The position numbers were made by a program, and so were the translations under genes. Source: an uncultured Synergistales bacterium (GTDB taxonomy: Bacteria > Synergistota > Synergistia > Synergistales > Aminobacteriaceae). From it: a stretch of DNA of 41,748 nucleotides. The notes beneath the pieces are model-generated. The model was given only the letters and a program-made list of their open reading frames with translations. It searched no databases and was not told the DNA's origin. Location: the NCBI GenBank assembly GCA_905233525.1, contig CAJOEW010000022.1:1729-43476 (forward strand). The letters are read 5' to 3'. Positions 24,515 to 32,972 of this stretch are shown here, in pieces (within the stretch, counting starts at the first letter, position 1; every line of letters begins with the position of its first letter).

Positions 24515-25033
24515 TTAATATATCCTCGTGTAAATCGCTCCTTCCGGTGTTAATTTGCTGCGCATTAAGAAAATTTCTTTACACTCGAATTTTACAGCCG
24601 GCGGATTTTCAAGCAAGATTCTCATTTCGTCCGGCGTTGGAAATTTTTGTTTTAACCTTGCTAAAGTGATATGAGCTTTAAATTTTCTGCGGTCGCGTTC
24701 TAGTTCTGCGTGTTCAAAAATTTTTTCATTTACGATTTTCGCAAGCCTTGTTAATTTTTCGTTACCGCCTGATAAACATACAACACCGGCAAATGTTTCA
24801 AGCTTGTTAAATGCGATTTCGAACGGATCAAATTTTATTTCGTCAAGAGCATTTTTTACACGCTCAATAATTTCAGGCTTCTGTTCACCTAAAAATTTTA
24901 ACGTGATATGAAGCTGATCGCGCCTTGACCATCTGAAATTTTTTAAATACGCTCCTGTCTCATTAACATAGCGCATAATTTTTAAGGCTTCGTCATCAGA
25001 GACAGGAACAGCTATAAATGAACGTATTAACAT
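24515..25033 (-). CDS. thpR: RNA 2',3'-cyclic phosphodiesterase (ThpR / 2H family)
   Basis: 172 aa 2H phosphoesterase with two His-x-Thr motifs, QLHITLKFLGEQ and KAHITLARLKQ, and the N-terminus RSFIAVPVSD typical of ThpR. It opens 2',3'-cyclic phosphates on RNA ends. It lies 4 bp after the nitroreductase stop, so the two are an operon, and it converges on pth. Confidence 0.95.
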   Translation of the reverse strand: MLIRSFIAVPVSDDEALKIMRYVNETGAYLKNFRWSRRDQLHITLKFLGEQKPEIIERVKNALDEIKFDPFEIAFNKLETFAGVVCLSGGNEKLTRLAKIVNEKIFEHAELERDRRKFKAHITLARLKQKFPTPDEMRILLENPPAVKFECKEIFLMRSKLTPEGAIYTRIY

Positions 25034-25037
25034 GAAT

Positions 25038-25553
25038 TTATTTAAAGCTCACTAATTCGTCAAAAGCTTTTTTAGTAAAATGCCTTTCAGTCGGTGCAGC
25101 GTCATCAGCAGGATAACCAACAGGAAATAATGCGACAATATCATAGCCGTTCATTTCAGGGAATAATTTTTTTAATTCAGGCTCGTCAAAAAATCCTACC
25201 CATGTTGAGCCTAAGCCTATATCCTGAATTTCAAGCATAATATGAGTAGCAATGATCGAAGCGTCAACATCTTCAAAATTTCTTTCATCAAACGGACGAG
25301 TAAAAGCTTCTTCTGAATCTCCGCCAACGGCAATTATTACAGGCGCATTAAAATGACACGGCGTGATCTTACGAACTTTTGATAAAGCCTCTTCGCTTTC
25401 AAACACCCAAATTTTAAACGGCTGTGAATTTTTCGCTGTTGGTGCAATTATTCCTGCCTCTAAAATTTTTTCAAGCTTATCGCGTTCAACCGGTGTATCT
25501 TTAAATTTACGGCATGAAAATCTTTTTTTTGCGAGTTCTAAAAATTCGCTCAT
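25038..25553 (-). CDS. Nitroreductase family FMN protein
   Basis: 171 aa, the short single-domain nitroreductase fold. FMN-contact motifs are RFSCRKFKDTPVE at the N-terminus, APTAKNSQPF, and GLGSTWVGFF near the C-terminus. No ferredoxin domain is fused. Substrate is unknown; such proteins reduce flavins, nitro compounds or quinones. Divergent from the DUF362 gene, with an AGGAGG 6 nt or so before its ATG. Confidence 0.92.
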   Translation of the reverse strand: MSEFLELAKKRFSCRKFKDTPVERDKLEKILEAGIIAPTAKNSQPFKIWVFESEEALSKVRKITPCHFNAPVIIAVGGDSEEAFTRPFDERNFEDVDASIIATHIMLEIQDIGLGSTWVGFFDEPELKKLFPEMNGYDIVALFPVGYPADDAAPTERHFTKKAFDELVSFK

Positions 25554-25585
25554 GTTTAAAAAAATCCTCCTAAATAATTTTTTTT

Positions 25586-25593
25586 ATTATAAT
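25586..25593. promoter_or_regulatory. Palindromic -10 between nitroreductase and DUF362 genes
   Basis: ATTATAAT sits in the 64-bp divergent gap, 25 bp before the DUF362 ATG and 33 bp before the nitroreductase ATG. Both genes have good Shine-Dalgarno sequences between this box and their starts, so a shared bidirectional promoter is plausible. Confidence 0.5.
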
Positions 25594-25617
25594 GCCAAAT
25601 CTAAAGGAGGTTATAAA

Positions 25618-26679
25618 ATGAGCAAGATTTTTAATATTTACGGCAATGACGCTCACGAAATGACATTAAAATTATTACAGGAAGCTGACGCAATAAAACT
25701 CGTGCCGCAAAAAAATTTTACCGTTGCTTTAAAACCTAATCTCGTTGTCGGCGGCGATCCTGATAACGGTGCTACAACTCATGGAGGCGTTTTAAGTGCC
25801 TGCATTGAATATTTCAGGGATAACGGCGTTAAAAATATAAGCATAATCGAGGGAAGCTGGGTTGGTGCTGAAACAATGCGATCAATGAAACGCGCCGGAT
25901 ATGATGAGATTTGTAAAAAATATCACGTAGAATTTTTTGACTTGAAACACGACAAAACACAAAGCATTCAAACGAAAATCGGAGCGATCGCAATTTGCCA
26001 GCGTGCTTTGAATACCGGTTTACTTGTAAATTTGCCGGTCTTAAAAGGACATTGCCAAACCGTTATGACATGCGCATTAAAAAATTTAAAAGGCTGTTTA
26101 CCGGATAATGAGAAACGCAGATTTCATTCATTAGGCTTAACAAAACCGATCGCTGCGTTAGGTGCCGTTATGCGTCCAAAATTAAATATAGTCGACAGCA
26201 TTTGCGGAGATCTGAATTTTGAAGAGGGCGGCAATCCAATTCGTACAAACCGGATGTTTTTGGGCTTCGATCCTGTTCAAATTGACTCATACGGCTGTAA
26301 TTTAATGGGATTAAATTTAGATCAAGTTCCTTATATAAAATTGGCACAAGATTACGGAGCAGGAAGCATTTTAATAAATCCTGACGATATTATAAATTTA
26401 AACGAGCCTGAAAATTCAAGAACATATCCGCGGGCTTCAGGCACTGTTGCAAATCTGACGCGCAATGTAAATGAAAATTCAGCGTGTTCAGCTTGTTATG
26501 CGAGTCTCGTCAGAGCTTTAAGTGTGAATCCTAAAGGCCGTAATTTAAAAATTTGTATAGGCCAAGGCTGGAAAGGAAAAAATTTCGACGGACTTGGAAT
26601 CGGTAATTGCTGTTCATGCGCTTCAAAAAATGTTAAAGGCTGTCCTCCGAGCGCTGTTGATATTGCAAATAGCTTTTAA
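25618..26679 (+). CDS. DUF362 family protein with Cys-rich C-terminus
   Basis: 353 aa from the ATG at 25618, chosen because AAAGGAGG lies 7 nt upstream; the frame is open further upstream but without support. The DUF362 core carries VALKPNLVVGG, GVLSACIEYFRDNGVKNISIIEGS, LLVNLPVLKGH and MTCALKNLKGCLP. The C-terminal 70 residues hold two Cys clusters (ACSACYASL and NCCSCASKNVKGCPP) that could bind an iron-sulfur cluster. The family is common in anaerobes, with no firm biochemical role. It is monocistronic, with a terminator at 26782. Confidence 0.9.
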   Translation: MSKIFNIYGNDAHEMTLKLLQEADAIKLVPQKNFTVALKPNLVVGGDPDNGATTHGGVLSACIEYFRDNGVKNISIIEGSWVGAETMRSMKRAGYDEICKKYHVEFFDLKHDKTQSIQTKIGAIAICQRALNTGLLVNLPVLKGHCQTVMTCALKNLKGCLPDNEKRRFHSLGLTKPIAALGAVMRPKLNIVDSICGDLNFEEGGNPIRTNRMFLGFDPVQIDSYGCNLMGLNLDQVPYIKLAQDYGAGSILINPDDIINLNEPENSRTYPRASGTVANLTRNVNENSACSACYASLVRALSVNPKGRNLKICIGQGWKGKNFDGLGIGNCCSCASKNVKGCPPSAVDIANSF

Positions 26680-26781
26680 ATATTTTGATTTGAGATAAAA
26701 TATCACGCGCAAATATTTTTTATGTTAAAACGAATTTTTTGCACGCGCGTCATCGAAACCTGGAATCCTTTCCCCTATTCA

Positions 26782-26842
26782 GCGCAGTACTCTTTAAATT
26801 TCAATCAAGATTATTTTTAGGGAGTACCGCGCGGTTTTTTTT
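26782..26842 (+). terminator. Strong long-stem terminator after the DUF362 gene
   Basis: GCGC-A-GTACTC (26782-26792) pairs with GAGTAC-C-GCGC (26822-26832), ten pairs with one A-C mismatch, a 29-nt A/T-rich loop, then GG and T8 (26835-26842). The 100 bases before it hold a second inverted pair (ACGCGC near 26704, GCGCGT near 26745), so the region could also be a small RNA. Confidence 0.75.
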
Positions 26843-26905
26843 GTTTATTTGCAAGCATGATATATCTCGCAAAATAATATAACCTCAAAAATATAAAACG
26901 CCTGA

Positions 26906-28663
26906 TTATTTTTTCTGCTTTAACGATCTTCGAGCCTTATTTATAAAAAATATCATGGCCGTAATAATAATTACTCCTGCGAATGAAAATGCGAATCCTG
27001 CGTTACAACCACTTCCGGACGAACTCAAATGAACCGGCATATGCATATCACGATCAAGAACGTCAAGCGCAGCCTTTACATCAAGCATTCCTGTACGTGA
27101 AATATTTTTCAGATCTGATAATTGGCTGTAGATTTTAGAGTAATTTCTTGCTATTTCAAGCCCAACACAAAATTTCGTATAATCATCGCCCAAATATTCA
27201 GCCAAATATTCAGTATCTTCTGACGTAAAATCAATCGGAATATCTTTAATTAAGTCGCTTGATATATTATATATCTGTGCTATTTCTTTCAGCATAAGAT
27301 CCCATGAAAACGGAGATGCAACAGGATTTATATCAGAGCTTGCACCTTCTAATAAAGCGTTTTTGATTTGCGAAGGTTTAGCATTTGGATAAAATGATTG
27401 AAGTAAAGCAGCCGCTCCGACTACATGAGGCGCAGCCATTGATGTCCCTGACTTAAGGCAGTAAAATCCGGGATTTTCTTGGGCAATGGGCGAATTCGTA
27501 CTCAAAATATTTACACCTGGCGCAGTTATGTCGACACTATTTCCCCAATTGGTAAATCTTGCAGGGCTTCCGTCATAATCAATAGCTCCAACAACGATCA
27601 TATTATCAAGATCAGGGAAAGAAGGCGGATATATATAATGATCTTTGCTGAAATTTCCTTGCACTCCTTCAGCTTTAGAATCAAAAGGAGCAGGCTGGCC
27701 GACTTCAAGTCCCTCATTTCCAGCTGCTACGACAATTAAAGTTCTGTTCAGGCTGTCAAAAGTTTTAAAGGCTTGATAAAGTACTTCTCCTTTCATTTCC
27801 TCAGGCGTGTATTCAACCCAAAGACCAAGCGATATATTTACAGCAGCAAGTTTCATATCAGGATCATTTTCAAGCAGCGATGTTAAATAATCAAGAGCGC
27901 TCACCAACATATAGGTAAATACTTCGTACATGTCTTCGTTTTCATCGTCACTCGTATCAGCAATCAAATGACCAACAAATGACAGCGGAATAATTTTCAC
28001 GTTCCAATTTACGCCGACGACACCAATATTATTATTACCAACGGCTCCGATCGTTCCTGAAATGTGTGTTCCATGACCTACGAGATCATTTGACCATAAA
28101 TCATTTACTTCAAGGGCGGCATTATATCCAAGATCAGACGCGATATTTTTATTTAAATCTTCGTGAGGATATACAGCCGTATCAATTACAGCGACGTAAA
28201 TATTATCACTGCCCTGCGTCGTCTCCCAAGCTTCGGGCGCTCTGATTGCTTTTATTCCCCATAATTCATCAAAGCTTGTATCATTTGGAATTACGCCCGT
28301 TGAGTTAAGCTTAATGCTTTTAATTTTACGGTTAGGCGAAGCTGTTATGACATCAGGGCGTTTTTTAAGCTCTTTGATCAAATTTTCAGCCGTTGAATTT
28401 CTCGAACGTATCAGCGCAAAAATTCTTCCGTCTGCTGTTGAAAGAGCCTTATATATTTTTACCAGATCGGCATCAACTTCTTCGGCGGCCTGTTTAATAT
28501 AATTCGTCAATTCGCTCTCATCATCAAGGGCAGCTACACTCACGCTCGCATTTTCAGGAACGCGGAATATTACAAGGACTTCACGGTCAGCACTGACATT
28601 ACCTGCGAATCCAACAGAAGCAAATAACATTACAAACAACAACGCAATAAAAATTTTTCTCAT
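26906..28663 (-). CDS. Secreted subtilase (S8) with Synergist-CTERM anchor
   Basis: 585 aa. An N-terminal signal peptide (1 to about 20, ending SVGFA) precedes a propeptide-like region with an I9-like stretch (30-110). The S8 catalytic domain follows, with Asp161 (VIDTAV), His197 (GHGTH), oxyanion Asn316 (AAGNEG) and Ser408 (GTSMAAPH). The usual Asp-Thr-Gly is Asp-Thr-Ala here. A helical region follows, then the C-terminal tripartite tail: SSSGSGCNAG with Cys553, a hydrophobic helix and a basic end. This tail matches the Synergist-CTERM type, thought to be processed and lipid- or envelope-anchored. It is the last gene of the six-gene operon, 18 bp after nfeD, so it may act on envelope proteins. 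Confidence 0.95.
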   Translation of the reverse strand: MRKIFIALLFVMLFASVGFAGNVSADREVLVIFRVPENASVSVAALDDESELTNYIKQAAEEVDADLVKIYKALSTADGRIFALIRSRNSTAENLIKELKKRPDVITASPNRKIKSIKLNSTGVIPNDTSFDELWGIKAIRAPEAWETTQGSDNIYVAVIDTAVYPHEDLNKNIASDLGYNAALEVNDLWSNDLVGHGTHISGTIGAVGNNNIGVVGVNWNVKIIPLSFVGHLIADTSDDENEDMYEVFTYMLVSALDYLTSLLENDPDMKLAAVNISLGLWVEYTPEEMKGEVLYQAFKTFDSLNRTLIVVAAGNEGLEVGQPAPFDSKAEGVQGNFSKDHYIYPPSFPDLDNMIVVGAIDYDGSPARFTNWGNSVDITAPGVNILSTNSPIAQENPGFYCLKSGTSMAAPHVVGAAALLQSFYPNAKPSQIKNALLEGASSDINPVASPFSWDLMLKEIAQIYNISSDLIKDIPIDFTSEDTEYLAEYLGDDYTKFCVGLEIARNYSKIYSQLSDLKNISRTGMLDVKAALDVLDRDMHMPVHLSSSGSGCNAGFAFSFAGVIIITAMIFFINKARRSLKQKK

Positions 28664-28681
28664 GAAAAAAACTCCCGAATA

Positions 28682-29968
28682 TTATTTATCACACGGCGCT
28701 ATTATTAAAATCATGCCGTCAATATTTTTCACAACAGCTTTTGAGCCTGCTTGAATTATTCCATTTTCTGAACGAGCCTGCCAAATTTCACCGCGGCATG
28801 AAACCTGACCGGATATATTTGCGTCAACGTCCGATAAAGTTTTCACGGTCAAGCCTGCCATACCTTGAGAGCCTGTAGAAATTCTGCGCCTGAAATTCTT
28901 CAAAGCAAGCCATATCAGAAATATAAAACAGCTTCCGATTCCGATAATAGCTCCATAAAATGCTGACGTTGAAATTTTTAATAATTCACCGCCGTCAGAT
29001 GTCTTAAATAAAAATATTCCTCCAATGATAATAACTGGGAGTCCGGCTAAAGTTAAAAGACCTGATGTTCCTGCGAAAATGTCAGCTAAAATTAACAAAG
29101 CGCCGGCCAAAATTAAAACCGCTCCAGCCCAACCGAACGGCAAAATTTTTAAACCAATCGCACCCAATAAAACCATTATTGCGCCTAACGTACCTAACAT
29201 AAATCCGCCAGGTATTATTATTTCTAAGAATATGGCCATGATTCCGCCGCTTAATAATAAATATGCGATATCAGGACTTGAAATAAACTGCACGATTTTT
29301 TCCGGTAAAGTCATATTTAAGCGAGTGATTGTAATTTCTTCGTCAAGCTCTATTTTTTGCATGCGGCTTCCGATTTTTATATAACGTCCTGATAATGCGC
29401 TTATCAATGAATTTAAATCGGGCGCAATTATTTCAATAACACCTTCTCTTAATGCTTCGCCGGCTGTCAATGAAATGCTCTCATCGATCATTCTTAAAGC
29501 TGTATCTTGATTTCGGCCTCGCATTTGAACGATCGAACGCATTTGAGCCTGTAAATCATTCATAACTTTTTTACTCATATCGCCGTCAATATTTTCGCCT
29601 GAAGCTTGAACGGGATGAGCTGCGCCTATATTACTGTTTGGAGTCATCGCAGCAATATCTGAAGCCTGAACGATAAAAGCTCCTGCTGAAGCTGCACGGC
29701 CTGACACAAAAACAATTACAGGCACGCGTGAATTTACGATTGATAAAACGATTCCCCGCATGGCCTCAACTAATCCGCCTGGTGTATCAAGCTGGAATAT
29801 TATTAAATCTGCTTCGTCCTGTTCTGATTTTGAAATAGCCTGCTGTACAAAATCTTCCATTTGAGCGCTGACAGTACCATTTAATTCAGCTAGATATATT
29901 TTGCTCGAAGCTGAAGCCTGATTTACAAATGCGAGAATAAAAATTATTATGCACAAAAATTTTTTCAT
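28682..29968 (-). CDS. Long-form NfeD (ClpP-type serine protease membrane protein)
   Basis: 428 aa. Signal peptide, then a ClpP/SppA-like protease domain (about 22-215) with the nucleophile Ser in SGRAASAGAFI and a Lys in the DGDMSKKVMND stretch. Four or five membrane segments follow (about 235-370), then a C-terminal OB-fold NfeD domain (GLTVKTLSDVDANISGQV to IIAPCDK). The family cleaves membrane stomatin-like proteins, but no stomatin partner gene is adjacent. The ATG is 3 bp after der, so it is coupled. Confidence 0.94.
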   Translation of the reverse strand: MKKFLCIIIFILAFVNQASASSKIYLAELNGTVSAQMEDFVQQAISKSEQDEADLIIFQLDTPGGLVEAMRGIVLSIVNSRVPVIVFVSGRAASAGAFIVQASDIAAMTPNSNIGAAHPVQASGENIDGDMSKKVMNDLQAQMRSIVQMRGRNQDTALRMIDESISLTAGEALREGVIEIIAPDLNSLISALSGRYIKIGSRMQKIELDEEITITRLNMTLPEKIVQFISSPDIAYLLLSGGIMAIFLEIIIPGGFMLGTLGAIMVLLGAIGLKILPFGWAGAVLILAGALLILADIFAGTSGLLTLAGLPVIIIGGIFLFKTSDGGELLKISTSAFYGAIIGIGSCFIFLIWLALKNFRRRISTGSQGMAGLTVKTLSDVDANISGQVSCRGEIWQARSENGIIQAGSKAVVKNIDGMILIIAPCDK

Positions 29969-29971
29969 GGC

Positions 29972-31297
29972 CTAATCTTTCTCCTTACCGCGCCAAAAAA
30001 CTCTGATCGGTGTTCCTGAAAAATCATCAAGATCGCGAATTTTATTTTTAACGTGATTTTCAAACGATGTGCCGGCTAATTCAGGACTGTTCACGAAAAA
30101 TATAAACGTCGGCGGCTCATTCTCAGCTTGTGAACAATAATATACTTTTAACGTACGGCCTTTTTTATCCGACGGTAAACGATCAAAAGCTAATACATCG
30201 CGCATAAGCCTGTTTAAAATATTTGTTTGAATGCGCCTTTTACGGTTATTAAAAGCTTTCATGACGGCAGGAATAATTTTATTAGCTCCTCGGCCGTTGA
30301 GCGCTGATATAAAAATTATTTGGGCGAAATTTGCAAAAGGCATTTCATCGCGAATCTTTTTAATCAATTTATCAGCGTTATTTATTTTCGGATCGAGCAA
30401 GTCCCATTTATTTATAATAATTACTAAGCCTTTACCTTTTTGAATTACATGAGCGGCTATTTTTTTATCCTGATCTGTACACGGTTCTGAAGCGTCCATT
30501 AAAAATAATGCTACGTCCGAACGGTCAACAGCTGATAAAGTTCTGACAAACGAATAATATTCAAGATCGCCGTCAAATTTGCTTTTACGTCTTAATCCTG
30601 CTGTATCAATAATTTTAAACGCCTGTTCGTTAATTATTACGTGCGTATCAACCGGATCTCTTGTTGTGCCTGCGATGGGACTAACTAAAGATCTTTCAGA
30701 GCCGGCCAAACGATTCAAGAGCGATGATTTACCAACGTTAGGTTTACCGACTATAGCCAATCTAATTTCGTCAGGCTCATCTGAAAATTCTTGAGCATTA
30801 TCATTCGGCAGTAAGTCTATAATCAAATCGCACAGTTCATATAAATTTCTTTTGTGCAATGCGCTGATCGGTATAACGTTTTCAAATCCTAGTGAGTAAG
30901 CTTCGTTAGCTTCGTCGTCATGTTTTGGATCGTCGAGTTTATTTACAGCAACGATAACAGGTTTATTACCAGCCTTACGAATGAAGCCGGCTATTTCTTC
31001 ATCAGCTGTTGTAACTCCGTCGCGGCCATTTATGATCATTAAAATTAAATCGCATTCATTTACGGCTTCGTCAACATGATTTTTAATGCCTGCTGAAAAT
31101 TCGTTATCTTCTCCAAAAATTCCGCCGGTATCAATAACATAAAAGCTGCGATCATTATATTCAACTTCACCGTATAATCTGTCACGAGTCACGCCCGGCA
31201 TATCATCTACTATAGCTTCACGCTTACCGATTAAACGATTAAATAACGATGATTTACCAACGTTAGGACGGCCAATAATTGCTACTATACTTGACAT
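29972..31297 (-). CDS. der: Ribosome biogenesis GTPase Der (EngA)
   Basis: 441 aa with two tandem G domains and a C-terminal KH-like domain, the normal layout. G1 motifs GRPNVGKSSLFN (near residue 8) and GKPNVGKSSLLN (near residue 188), G3 DTGG and DTAG, G4 NKLD and NKWD. It acts in 50S assembly. Fourth gene of the leftward operon, 12 bp after the asparaginase-like gene. Confidence 0.98.
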   Translation of the reverse strand: MSSIVAIIGRPNVGKSSLFNRLIGKREAIVDDMPGVTRDRLYGEVEYNDRSFYVIDTGGIFGEDNEFSAGIKNHVDEAVNECDLILMIINGRDGVTTADEEIAGFIRKAGNKPVIVAVNKLDDPKHDDEANEAYSLGFENVIPISALHKRNLYELCDLIIDLLPNDNAQEFSDEPDEIRLAIVGKPNVGKSSLLNRLAGSERSLVSPIAGTTRDPVDTHVIINEQAFKIIDTAGLRRKSKFDGDLEYYSFVRTLSAVDRSDVALFLMDASEPCTDQDKKIAAHVIQKGKGLVIIINKWDLLDPKINNADKLIKKIRDEMPFANFAQIIFISALNGRGANKIIPAVMKAFNNRKRRIQTNILNRLMRDVLAFDRLPSDKKGRTLKVYYCSQAENEPPTFIFFVNSPELAGTSFENHVKNKIRDLDDFSGTPIRVFWRGKEKD

Positions 31298-31309
31298 AAT
31301 TGCACTCTC

Positions 31310-32293
31310 TTATTTTTTATTCATGTATTTTGCAAGATCGTCGCCCTTCAATCCTGCAGCCATACCTACAGCCAATCTAATACGAGCCTGATACGGTGAT
31401 AACATCCCTGCGCTGATTAAACCCATGTCTAACATTTGAGCCGCGCTTCCTTCGAAATCTTCATTTGACTGCACACAGCCGAAAGGATAACGCGATGTCA
31501 ATACGATCGGAATTTCTGACTTCAAAATTTTTTTCAACATAGGCACCCACGTTGAAGGCAGATCACCATCGCCAAAACCTGATACGATTAAGCCGTCAAG
31601 CTCTTCAAATCTTTTATCAAGCAGCGATTTTAAAATAATATCTCCGTCACCAAATGAAGCCGTAATAATCGGAATGTTGCGAGCTAAAGGACTTATCAGT
31701 TTTTGAACATGTCTGTGCCGCGGCGTTCTCAATGATATAAAATCTCCTGAAGGCTGCGAATAAATTCCAAGAGGCGATTCAGGAAAAGCTAGCACTCCTC
31801 CGCGGTCAAAATTAGAAATCTGCAAGACATCCGCCGGCGCATAAATACCATCTCTGACACAAATTAAACTGCCTTTACCGGTACACACTCCTGATAAAAC
31901 AGCCCTGACAGCTTGAGATAATCTCGTCGGCGTTTCGCTCTCATGCATGTCTGAATAAAAGATCGAGCCTGTAAAAATTATTGGCGGATTCAAATCCCAA
32001 ATCAAATCAGCAAAATAAGCAAGCTCCGTTAATCCGTGTACACCGCAGGTAACAACAACACCGGCTGCACCTTCGTTATTTATAAATCCTGCGGCCATGT
32101 CTATAACTTCACCGCACATTCTTAACGTATAATTTGATATCGGCTGCGAACTCCATTTTTGAAAAACTATATGCTCGCGTAAATCTTCCGGAAATATGTT
32201 AAAAATTTCCTCGTCCGATAATTCCGAGCCGTCCCTATGTTTAACAATACGGCCTCCGGCGAGCAAAATTATTACTTTGTCTCTATTTTCCAT
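31310..32293 (-). CDS. Asparaginase-fold protein lacking catalytic threonines
   Basis: 327 aa with the overall asparaginase/GatD fold pattern: N-terminal VIILLAGGRIV, PPIIFTGSIFYSD, GIYAPADVLQ and the C-terminal domain entry GLIVSGFGDGDLP. The two catalytic motifs are altered. The nucleophile loop Gly-Gly-Thr-Ile reads Gly-Gly-Arg-Ile, and the second motif (His-Gly-Thr-Asp-Thr in active enzymes) reads Cys-Gly-Val-His-Gly-Leu. It should not hydrolyse asparagine by the known mechanism. It may be a binding protein or have another active site. The gene is intact and sits in a conserved-looking operon, so it is not simply decaying. Confidence 0.8.
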   Translation of the reverse strand: MENRDKVIILLAGGRIVKHRDGSELSDEEIFNIFPEDLREHIVFQKWSSQPISNYTLRMCGEVIDMAAGFINNEGAAGVVVTCGVHGLTELAYFADLIWDLNPPIIFTGSIFYSDMHESETPTRLSQAVRAVLSGVCTGKGSLICVRDGIYAPADVLQISNFDRGGVLAFPESPLGIYSQPSGDFISLRTPRHRHVQKLISPLARNIPIITASFGDGDIILKSLLDKRFEELDGLIVSGFGDGDLPSTWVPMLKKILKSEIPIVLTSRYPFGCVQSNEDFEGSAAQMLDMGLISAGMLSPYQARIRLAVGMAAGLKGDDLAKYMNKK

Positions 32294-32327
32294 TATGAAA
32301 AAAATAATCTCCTGTTCTGAAAAGTTG

Positions 32328-32963
32328 TTAATAGCCTAAATTTTCGCCGACGATAAAAATTTTATATTTACGGCCTTTCAATGGCATCTCTAAAATTAAA
32401 ACAGCTCTGCACATTCTCGCGTCATCTCTGCAATCAACACAATGACCGGCTTTTACGCAGGCTGTTAATTCATTTTGGCGTACAGCATTAGGAATCGTTG
32501 CGGCCTTAGCTCTTTTGATACCGTCCGTTAAATCAAAAGTTAATTTATTTAGTCCGATAACGAAAATCACGGTGCTGTCTCCCCATACAGTACAGGCAAC
32601 GCGATTTCCAGAGCCGTCGATGTTAATTATTTCGCCTGAACGTGTGACCGCATTAGCACTTGTTAAAAAATAATCCGATGAGTTTTCAGCGTAGCGGGCG
32701 GCTTTCATTTCAGCTTTCGACAGTCCTCCCCAATGCTGGTTAATTTTATTTCCGCGAGCCTGTAATTTTTCGATCGCTCCGATTTGCCTTATAGTGACTG
32801 AACCAGGAATACCAACGCTTGAATTTTCAGGTATAAGTTCAAGAATTTTTTTAAGCGCGTCATCACCTGTAGCAACGTATTCAGCATCGAAACCGCGGTT
32901 TTTAAGAGCTTTTACAAGATCACCTCCGATAATTTCATTTGCTTTGTTAATAATTTCCGACAT
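32328..32963 (-). CDS. LUD domain protein (LutC-like, DUF162)
   Basis: 211 aa LUD-domain protein: ENSSVGIPGSVTIRQIGAIEKLQARG, YFLTSANAVTRSGEIINIDGSGNRVA and VIFVIGLNKLTFDLTDGIKRAK are typical. A Cys-rich segment near the C-terminus (CVKAGHCVDCRDDARMC) could hold an iron-sulfur cluster. LutC partners in lactate oxidation (LutA, LutB) are absent from the window, so this is a stand-alone form. The ATG is 10 bp after the TPR gene. Confidence 0.9.
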   Translation of the reverse strand: MSEIINKANEIIGGDLVKALKNRGFDAEYVATGDDALKKILELIPENSSVGIPGSVTIRQIGAIEKLQARGNKINQHWGGLSKAEMKAARYAENSSDYFLTSANAVTRSGEIINIDGSGNRVACTVWGDSTVIFVIGLNKLTFDLTDGIKRAKAATIPNAVRQNELTACVKAGHCVDCRDDARMCRAVLILEMPLKGRKYKIFIVGENLGY

Positions 32964-32972
32964 GATTAAAAT

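Noticed and set aside
25363-25617. In-frame upstream extension of the DUF362 gene
   Set aside because: It overlaps the nitroreductase gene on the other strand and the 25618 ATG has a strong Shine-Dalgarno.
26848-26873. Hairpin TTTGCAAG...CTCGCAAA as terminator of the S8 gene
   Set aside because: No T-tract follows leftward, and the stem is weak.
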